Shown here: piece by piece, positions 58,784 through 64,000 of the stretch
Layout of the letters: every line of letters begins with the position of its first letter
How positions within the stretch are numbered: position 1 is the first letter of the stretch
NCBI GenBank assembly: GCA_049515555.1
Contig: JBEKTY010000021.1
Coordinates: 5,495 to 69,494, forward strand
Origin: JBEKTY01 sp049515555
Lineage (GTDB): Bacteria; Planctomycetota; Planctomycetia; Pirellulales; Thermoguttaceae
Reading direction: 5' to 3'
DNA length: 64,000 nt
Position numbers and translations under genes: made by a program
The notes under the pieces: model-generated
Seen by the model: only the letters and a program-made list of their open reading frames with translations
What the model was told of the DNA's origin: nothing
Databases searched by the model: none

Positions 58784-59602
58784 ATGGCAAATTCGCGCAC
58801 CGGTCGCCGCGTCGTCGTCTCTTCCGCCCTGCTTTTGTTCGCGGCGATCATCCTCGTAACGGCTATCACCCCAACCGCTAAGGCCGACCCATTGGTGGTG
58901 ACTTTCTACGGCGGCCATGATACCGTAGGTGCTTATGGCACGGAGTTCGGAGGCGCCGAACAGTACAGCCACAATTACTGGCCCTCCGGTACCACGCCGG
59001 CGCCGTACTCGGCATCCGTACTCGCCACCGACCTCGGATCGTCTGCTTCCACGATGGTTTCCCTGACGTCGTCGTCCCTCGCTTATCAGTTCAGCGACGT
59101 GCGCTCGTACAATAATGCTAGCAGTAGCACTGCATCTAATGATGGCGTTGTCTACTTCTCGGTTAACCAAAACACGCCGTACACGTTCGTTGGATCTTAC
59201 AGCTCGGCGGGGAATGCGGCACCATTTCTTGAGCTCTCCCTCGAGGATTCTCATCTTACCTACCCTAGTAGCATAAGCTTCTCAAGCGACCAGGACAGCC
59301 CTTATAACCCCGCGACACTGTCTGTCGGTTCTTCCGCGTATGAGGTCTCATACGAGCCGTTTGCCGGCTCTCTCACCGGGGAACTCATTGCAAACGATAA
59401 GTACCAGTTTCTCTATTCCGCTGATATTAACGCCTGCTCGCAGCTGCCGAGCCCAGACGGTGGATCGGCCACCGGCGACCTTACGCTCTATTTCGGCAGC
59501 GCTTCCCCGGTTCCCGAGCCCTCCTCCCTCGTCGCCTGGGCTGGCTTGGGCGCTATGGGGCTGATTGCCTGCGCTTGGCGGCGTCGAAGGGCGAAGGCTT
59601 GA
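58784..59602 (+). CDS. PEP-CTERM sorting-domain protein
   Basis: 272 residues. A signal peptide (VVVSSALLLFAAIILVTAITPTAKA) is followed by a Ser/Tyr/Asn-rich beta-type domain (residues about 35-240), then the sorting signal SPVPEPSSLVAWAGLGAMGLIACAWRRRRAKA with PEP motif, helix and Arg cluster. Such proteins are processed by an exosortase and placed on the surface or in extracellular matrix. Ser- and Thr-rich composition and weaker GC bias (for example TCTTATCTACC stretches) differ from the neighbours. The exosortase gene is not in the window. Confidence 0.85.
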   Translation: MANSRTGRRVVVSSALLLFAAIILVTAITPTAKADPLVVTFYGGHDTVGAYGTEFGGAEQYSHNYWPSGTTPAPYSASVLATDLGSSASTMVSLTSSSLAYQFSDVRSYNNASSSTASNDGVVYFSVNQNTPYTFVGSYSSAGNAAPFLELSLEDSHLTYPSSISFSSDQDSPYNPATLSVGSSAYEVSYEPFAGSLTGELIANDKYQFLYSADINACSQLPSPDGGSATGDLTLYFGSASPVPEPSSLVAWAGLGAMGLIACAWRRRRAKA

Positions 59603-59680
59603 CGACCGGCCACCTTCGGTGATCGGCCATCCAGCCCGCACCGCACCCGCCGCCGGCGTCGAAGGCACTTGCCGGTGCGG

Positions 59681-59896
59681 CTAGTGCTTTGTCGGTCTTC
59701 GATTGATGGGTGGCACGCCCAGAAAGGGCGTGGTGAGCCGCCCAGCCACGCCCTTTCAGTGGGTGGCACTGGCTTGCCAGTGCTGTTTCCCGTTTATTCT
59801 TGCAGCAGGCGTCGCTAATAACAGCACGGGCAAGCCCGTGCCACCCAGGAGCGGACGCGCCACCCATCCATTAAACCACTATTGACAGAGCACTAG
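59681..59896. mobile_element. 216-bp MITE-like element with CTAGTGCT terminal inverted repeats
   Basis: The left end CTAGTGCTTTGTC and right end GACAGAGCACTAG are near-perfect inverted termini, continued inward by GATGGGTGGC and GCCACCCATC. The inside holds palindromes of the GGTGGCACTGG/GCACGGGCAAGCCCGTGC and AAAGGGCGTGG/CCACGCCCTTT types. There is no ORF. The right terminus provides the TAG stop of the ARPP-1 gene (59893-59895). CTAG at both tips could be part of the target or of the element. Confidence 0.7.
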
Positions 59897-61002
59897 TCTC
59901 GCTGGGCGGGGCGGGGATAGATGATCGCCGGCGGGGGCTCGGGCGGCGGGGCACCCGTCGAGCCGGCCTGCACGCCGTAATGCACCAGTACGTCGTCCAG
60001 GCTCACGCCGTCGCCCAGCAGACCGGCCGGACGGGTACGGATGCCGGAGCCGGAGCCGGGGGTGGTTGCGCGGTGGCTGCCCGTGAGGCAGATCCGCTCG
60101 AACATGGCGATGGCCGCGTGGTTGTCGATTCGGCCGTCGTCCTGGGCGGCCGGCCGGCCCAGGAGCACATAATCGACCGCGTAGGAGTCGAGCAGCTTGG
60201 GCAGGAGTTGCCGGGCGAGCGACTCGCTGCCGAAGAGCTCGGCCCCCAAGGCCCGGCCGCGATCGATGAAGATAAAGCCGGTCGTGCCGCGTGGGATTTC
60301 GGGGACGATCTTGCGGCGCAGGGGCTCGAGCTTGGCCTGGACTGGAGCGGCCTGGAGGGCCATGTCGAGATTGCCCGTGGCGTTTTCCGTGCCCAGCGAG
60401 CGGTTGTTGCGGGTCACTTCCGACCAGACCTTCGTCTGGTCGGCCCCCTTGCGGAGTTCCCCCTGGATCGACTGCGGGAGCATCGTCTTGCTGCCGGCGG
60501 AGAATTTCACCTCGCCCGACCAGCGATGGGCCTCGACGCAGAACACCTCCAGGTCGATCTGCTGGCCGGGGGCCAGGACGACGTCGTGGCGGACGGTTCG
60601 CGTCTGCATGCCGCCGGCGATGACCTCGCCGCTCATGAGGAAGACGTACTGGTCCCGGCTGCGGTTCTCGACCCGCAGCAGCGGCACGCTTCCGCCGCCC
60701 TTCTCGGTCACGGCCAGGGCGCCGCCGGAGATGGCCGCATCGGCCGTCAGCCAGCGGCCGCGCAAGAGCGGCACGTCGTCGACCAGCAGCGGATAGACGG
60801 CCAACTGGCGGTAGACGATGGGCTCGGCGATCTTGACGCCGCTTAGATATTGGCCCAGCTCGCGGACGTGCCGGTCCGTGGGGGGGCGCTGGGCCGAGGC
60901 CGGCTGCGCGCCCAACAGGAGCAACACCAGGCCGGCCGCCAGGGCCCCGGCGGCCGGAACTCGCATCGTACCCCAAAGCGAACGATTGCCACGCGCTTTC
61001 AT
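59893..61002 (-). CDS. Exported ARPP-1 family protein
   Basis: 369 residues (ATG 61002; Met13 is also possible). A signal peptide (AAGALAAGLVLLLLGAQPASA) precedes a mature domain fitting ARPP-1 (ARG and rhodanese-phosphatase-associated protein): VYPLLVDDVPLLRGRWLTADAAISGGALAVTEKGGGSVPLLRVENRSRDQYVFLMSGEVIAGGMQTRTVRHDVVLAPGQ, with the conserved L(D/S)GE(V/I)xxGGxQxR motif appearing as MSGEVIAGGMQTRT, and EVFCVEAHRW. Function unknown. It has a candidate GTTAC-type regulated promoter, and its stop codon belongs to a MITE-like element. Confidence 0.8.
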   Translation of the reverse strand: MKARGNRSLWGTMRVPAAGALAAGLVLLLLGAQPASAQRPPTDRHVRELGQYLSGVKIAEPIVYRQLAVYPLLVDDVPLLRGRWLTADAAISGGALAVTEKGGGSVPLLRVENRSRDQYVFLMSGEVIAGGMQTRTVRHDVVLAPGQQIDLEVFCVEAHRWSGEVKFSAGSKTMLPQSIQGELRKGADQTKVWSEVTRNNRSLGTENATGNLDMALQAAPVQAKLEPLRRKIVPEIPRGTTGFIFIDRGRALGAELFGSESLARQLLPKLLDSYAVDYVLLGRPAAQDDGRIDNHAAIAMFERICLTGSHRATTPGSGSGIRTRPAGLLGDGVSLDDVLVHYGVQAGSTGAPPPEPPPAIIYPRPAQRD

Positions 61003-61061
61003 GACCTCTTCTCCTTTCGGATTTACTTGGGACTACCCGTCGCCCTTGCCGCGACGCCTGC

Positions 61062-61105
61062 ATTGTACCGCCGACGGATCGCCGGCCGTGTAACAGGTTG
61101 GTAAC
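61062..61105 (-). promoter_or_regulatory. Candidate OmpR-family operator and promoter: GTTAC-N6-GTTAC-N22-TACAAT
   Basis: On the minus strand GTTAC (61105-61101), six bases, GTTAC (61094-61090), 22 bases, then TACAAT (61067-61062). The ARPP-1 start codon is 60 bp further. Two more GTTAC half sites in the same orientation lie upstream (61135-61131 and 61153-61149). The spacing equals that found upstream of the DUF4139 gene. The rest of the 370-bp divergent region, down to the porin gene at 61376, shows no other clear element. Confidence 0.55.
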
Positions 61106-61375
61106 ATTGCCGCGCCGCTTTGCGCGTTTAGTAACGTCTGGGGAATTGGTAACGCCAGCGCGGCACGCGCCGCCGGCGCGGCACGTCTTAACCAGACGGC
61201 AAGGTTTGGCCAATCTCCGGCCGAAATTGCGGCCGATCCGGCAAGAGCCGCTTTTCATGTAAAAATCATCCTTGCGAATAACCGATAGGCCAAAAGCGGG
61301 ACGACACGTGCGTGTGCCCCGGTGTGGCGAGTCGTGATCACAGGCCGGGTTCTGACTCTGAAAAGGGGGAAGGCA

Positions 61376-62674
61376 ATGAAACTTAGTCGGTTGGCACTGT
61401 TGTTGGCCTGCGTGGCCCTGCCGTTGGCCGCGGTCAAGGCGGCGAACATGGATACGGCTGCGGTCGAGACCGCCGCCGACGGGAGTGCGAAGGCGCCCGA
61501 GGGCATGGTGGAACCGGAATCGCCCGACCCGCCCGCCGACCCGGCCAAACCCTGGACGCTCCCCCAGCCGCAATTGCTCCAGAACTACGGCATCCACATG
61601 TTCGGCTGGCTGGACCAAGGCTTCACCATCAATCCGCAGTCGCCGGCGGATCGCACGAATGGGCCGGTCGCACTGAACGACCGCAGCAACGATTATCAAT
61701 TGAACCAGTTGTGGCTGGGATTCGAGCGGAAGGTGAAAACCGACGGCTGCGGCTTCGATCTCGGCGGACGCATCGACATGTCTTACGGCACCGACTGGCG
61801 CTACGGCGACTGCGTGGGCCTGGAACAGAAGATCAACGACAAGACCGATCTCTACGGCCTGATCCTCCCGCAGTTCTACGTCGAGGCGGGCTGGAACGAT
61901 CTAACGGTGAAGGCCGGGCACTATGCCGCGGGAATGGGCTACGAACAAGTGCCGGGACCGGCCAATTTCTTCTACTCCCACTCCTATGCCATGGGCTATT
62001 CCGAGGTCATTCTGGTCACCGGCATGCAGGCCGAGTACAAGCTGACGGATAACTGGAGCGTCAACTCCGGCTTCTTCGACGGCTGGAGCGGCTTCGCGGG
62101 TTTCGAGGACCCGGCCGACAAGTGGGACTACCTGGGCGGGCTGAAGTGGCACAACGACGCCAATACGACCAGCCTCTCGTGGGAGATCACCGCGGGACCG
62201 CAGGACCCCGCCGGCATACAGACGCTCTACGACTACGCCCTGGTGTTCAAGCACCAGATCAACGAGTGCCTGCTTTACGTGGCCCAACAGAACGACGGCG
62301 GCGAGGCAAACGCCATCCCGGGCTCTAGCAAGTATGCCAAGTGGTACGGCCTGGACCAGTACCTGATCTACACGGCCAGTCCCAAACTGTCATACGGCCT
62401 GCGGGTCGAGTTCTTCCGCGATCAGGATGGGACGCGAGTGATGGGTGTCGGCAACCTGAATAACGGCTGGATGGGCAAGCCGGGCTTCAAAGGCACCTTC
62501 GCCGAGGTTACCGGCGGCGTAAACTGGCGATTCCACCCCAACTTCGTGCTCCGCCCGGAAATCCGCTGGGATACCTACAGCGGCAGCACGAACCCAGTCG
62601 GCCAATTGCCCTTCGACAACGGTACCCGCAGCGGCCAGTTGACCATGGCCACCGACCTGATCGCTACGTTTTAG
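61376..62674 (+). CDS. Outer-membrane porin (BBP2-like)
   Basis: 432 residues from ATG 61376, with AGGGGGAAGG upstream. A signal peptide (MKLSRLALLLACVALPLAAVKA) and a Pro/Glu-rich linker precede a beta-barrel: YGIHMFGWLDQGFTINPQSPADRTNGPVALNDRSNDYQLNQLWLGFER, alternating hydrophobic strands, and a C-terminal phenylalanine (LIATF). These fit the planctomycete putative beta-barrel porin-2 (OmpL-like) family. It likely forms an outer-membrane channel. It is the second porin in the window and is divergent from ARPP-1, sharing the GTTAC region. Confidence 0.88.
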   Translation: MKLSRLALLLACVALPLAAVKAANMDTAAVETAADGSAKAPEGMVEPESPDPPADPAKPWTLPQPQLLQNYGIHMFGWLDQGFTINPQSPADRTNGPVALNDRSNDYQLNQLWLGFERKVKTDGCGFDLGGRIDMSYGTDWRYGDCVGLEQKINDKTDLYGLILPQFYVEAGWNDLTVKAGHYAAGMGYEQVPGPANFFYSHSYAMGYSEVILVTGMQAEYKLTDNWSVNSGFFDGWSGFAGFEDPADKWDYLGGLKWHNDANTTSLSWEITAGPQDPAGIQTLYDYALVFKHQINECLLYVAQQNDGGEANAIPGSSKYAKWYGLDQYLIYTASPKLSYGLRVEFFRDQDGTRVMGVGNLNNGWMGKPGFKGTFAEVTGGVNWRFHPNFVLRPEIRWDTYSGSTNPVGQLPFDNGTRSGQLTMATDLIATF

Positions 62675-62676
62675 TA

Positions 62677-63018
62677 TCAGTGGAACGGTGGGTACCGGCC
62701 GAAGTCCCATGAGGACCGCGGGGCGGTGTTCCAGCCGCCCGACTGCGCGGGCCCGTAGTACTGCGGCGCGGGGCGGGTGCTGATAGTCGGCTCGGCCGCC
62801 GGGACCGCGCTGTCCGGCACGATCGGCTTGTAGACCGTGTGCGTTGCCTCCGCGGCGGCCGGGGCCGGAGCGGTCGCTACCGGATAAGGGGCCGGCTGCA
62901 CGCACACCGGTTGCCACACGTAGGCCCTCCGAAAGATTCCTGCCTCGCTGACGCTCACGCCAATCAGGACCATCAGCATGGCGACCAGCACCCGCGGACA
63001 ACTAATACACGCTGACAT
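62677..63018 (-). CDS. Small exported proline-rich protein
   Basis: 113 residues from ATG 63018, with GGGAGATC upstream. A signal peptide (PRVLVAMLMVLIGVSVSEAG) is followed by a Pro/Ala/Tyr-rich mature segment (VCVQPAPYPVATAPAPAAAE, RPAPQYYGPAQSGG). No catalytic motif. Its stop lies 3 bp from the porin stop, so the two genes converge tightly. Possibly a small cell-envelope protein. Confidence 0.6.
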   Translation of the reverse strand: MSACISCPRVLVAMLMVLIGVSVSEAGIFRRAYVWQPVCVQPAPYPVATAPAPAAAEATHTVYKPIVPDSAVPAAEPTISTRPAPQYYGPAQSGGWNTAPRSSWDFGRYPPFH

Positions 63019-63103
63019 GATAGATCTCCCATTTGTCAAGTTCGCACTGGCAACATCAACACCCGCTCCCCCAGCCATCAAGGTCGGGAAGGGCACGTAA
63101 AAA

Positions 63104-63159
63104 GAGGGGTGCGGACACGACTAGCGACTCTCGCTGACACGTTAGGCCCGACACCCCTC
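63104..63159. repeat. Imperfect inverted repeat GAGGGGTG / CACCCCTC
   Basis: GAGGGGTGCGG (63104-63114) and CCCGACACCCCTC (63147-63159) enclose an AGCGA/TCGCT hairpin. It is a likely structured element in the otherwise gene-free stretch 63019-63355. Confidence 0.5.
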
Positions 63160-63355
63160 GTAACACGGCTCTGGCCCACACATGGCCGGCTCTCTAATTG
63201 CTCATCACCGTCCCCGCGCGGCGAGTTGTGCCTGCTGAGGCTGTTAATATTGGATTGTACGCACGGGGGCCGGTGGGGGCAAGCCCGGCGCAGCAGATTG
63301 CCGGGGGCTGCCGGAAAATGTTGATTTGTTCTCGGCTTTTGCTTATTGTAAAGGC

Positions 63356-63553
63356 ATGATGCCGTGGGTCTGGGTCATTCTGGGAATAGCCGGCTTGTAT
63401 GCCCTCGCCAAGACGGGGCAGGCGATTCGAGATTTTATTTCCTGGTATCTCGAGGGGCGGGAGTTTGCCCGGGAGCTGAAAAGGCGTCGCGAGCAGAAAC
63501 TAAGCCGCCACAACGCCCCAGCCCTGAAGGAAAGGTCGGATCGGCACCGCTAG
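63356..63553 (+). CDS. Small membrane protein
   Basis: 65 residues from ATG 63356 (the next codon is also ATG). One helix (PWVWVILGIAGLYALAKTGQAI) is followed by a charged tail (SWYLEGREFARELKRRREQKLSRHN) likely to lie in the cytoplasm. Function unknown; I rely on the plausible start, hydrophobic helix and AAGG upstream. Confidence 0.5.
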   Translation: MMPWVWVILGIAGLYALAKTGQAIRDFISWYLEGREFARELKRRREQKLSRHNAPALKERSDRHR

Positions 63554-63897
63554 CCGGCCCACCGAGCCGGATTGGACACGCCGGGCACTCGTCATTCGCC
63601 CGGGCGCGGTGTTGCGCGCTGCCGGGCAAGCCGGCCATGGCCCCAAGGGCGCAGCAAAGTCTCGCTCTTCCGCACGTCTTGAATAACGCGACCGGTTGAG
63701 CGGCCGGATTCTACGCATGAAGGGCCGATTTCATTTGCACCCCATCGGGCGTGGCGCAGAATTCACCGTGGTCTATGCTGCCAACGGTCAGGAATGATGT
63801 GAGCCTTTCCCTATCGCTATGGCTCGCAGCATTTCAAACCGGGCGGAGTATAAAGCCTGAGGACGGACCTGGTATCTAGTGAAAGGGAGGCGAATCC
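63554..63897. other. Gene-free stretch
   Basis: No coding frame or repeat array is evident. TATAAA at about 63850 may be the -10 region of the lipoprotein gene that follows. Confidence 0.4.
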
Positions 63898-64000
63898 ATG
63901 AAAAGCCTATGGGTCTTGATGGCCGCGGTGTTGATCTCGGTCGGCGCCAGCGGCTGTAAGATGTGTTACTCGTGGCAATTAGGCCGCGACCGGCCGCAAC
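63898..64000 (+). CDS. Lipoprotein (3' partial)
   Basis: The first 34 codons are visible. AAAGGGAGG 8 bp upstream of ATG 63898 is a strong ribosome-binding site. The signal peptide MKSLWVLMAAVLISVGASGC ends in a lipobox-like GASGC, with the lipid-modified Cys at residue 20. The remainder is outside the window, so the function is unknown. Confidence 0.65.
   Translation, partial: MKSLWVLMAAVLISVGASGCKMCYSWQLGRDRPQ

Overview
The window is GC-rich (clearly above 60% by eye) and looks like a chromosomal segment of a Planctomycetota bacterium, probably in or near the Pirellulales. The reasons are the giant autotransporter-repeat/PEP-CTERM protein, a second PEP-CTERM protein, Tat-exported Gfo/Idh and aldo/keto-reductase-like enzymes, exported PQQ-propeller, sugar-isomerase and sialidase/fucosidase-type hydrolases, planctomycete-style porins, and loosely packed, mostly monocistronic genes. 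The lineage is inferred from gene content only. I found no rRNA, tRNA, CRISPR array, prophage or transposase gene.

Layout. 1-7 kb: end of the giant surface protein, a FliN/SpoA-domain protein and a proline-rich exported protein. 7-16 kb: housekeeping and small metabolic genes (clpX, a PQQ-propeller protein, a solitary DNA methyltransferase, a sugar isomerase, a YkgJ-type cysteine-cluster protein, hisS, an esterase). 16-31 kb: a GNAT-GNAT-Tat-oxidoreductase reading frame, a three-PAS histidine kinase, a GH29/apiosidase-like fusion enzyme, a class III aminotransferase, a Gfo/Idh dehydrogenase, a TPR protein, a lipoprotein, an SRAP/HMCES protein and a glutamine amidotransferase. 31-39 kb: a coiled-coil protein with a rhomboid protease, then an oligopeptide ABC transporter (binding protein, two permeases, one ATPase). 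39-50 kb: 5-FTHF cyclo-ligase, GDPD-HEAT protein, OprB-like porin, a gmd remnant, then a DUF4139-type protein, an OmpR-family regulator and a histidine kinase fused to a periplasmic transglutaminase. 50-64 kb: an ACT protein, a DUF4160/DUF2442-HTH pair, hemerythrin, an MFS transporter, an FMN reductase, an exported oxidoreductase pair, a PEP-CTERM protein, an ARPP-1 protein, a second porin and small membrane or lipoproteins.

The most striking feature is the repeat content. Almost every intergenic gap holds (a) arrays of degenerate 7- or 8-bp units, often a forward array and its reverse-complement array forming the arms of a large hairpin, and (b) interspersed palindromes of several sequence families. 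These elements also enter genes in frame: the oligopeptide permease, the SRAP protein, the kinase/transglutaminase linker, a Tat signal peptide, the PEP-CTERM anchor and several C-terminal tails. They frequently begin at TAG stop codons.

Regulation. Two distant promoters (DUF4139 gene and ARPP-1 gene) share the geometry GTTAC-N6-GTTAC-N22-TACA(A/G)T, which suggests a regulon of an OmpR-family regulator, possibly the one encoded at 46.3 kb. The hemerythrin gene has an FNR/CRP-type site centred 41.5 bp upstream of the start point inferred from its -10 box.
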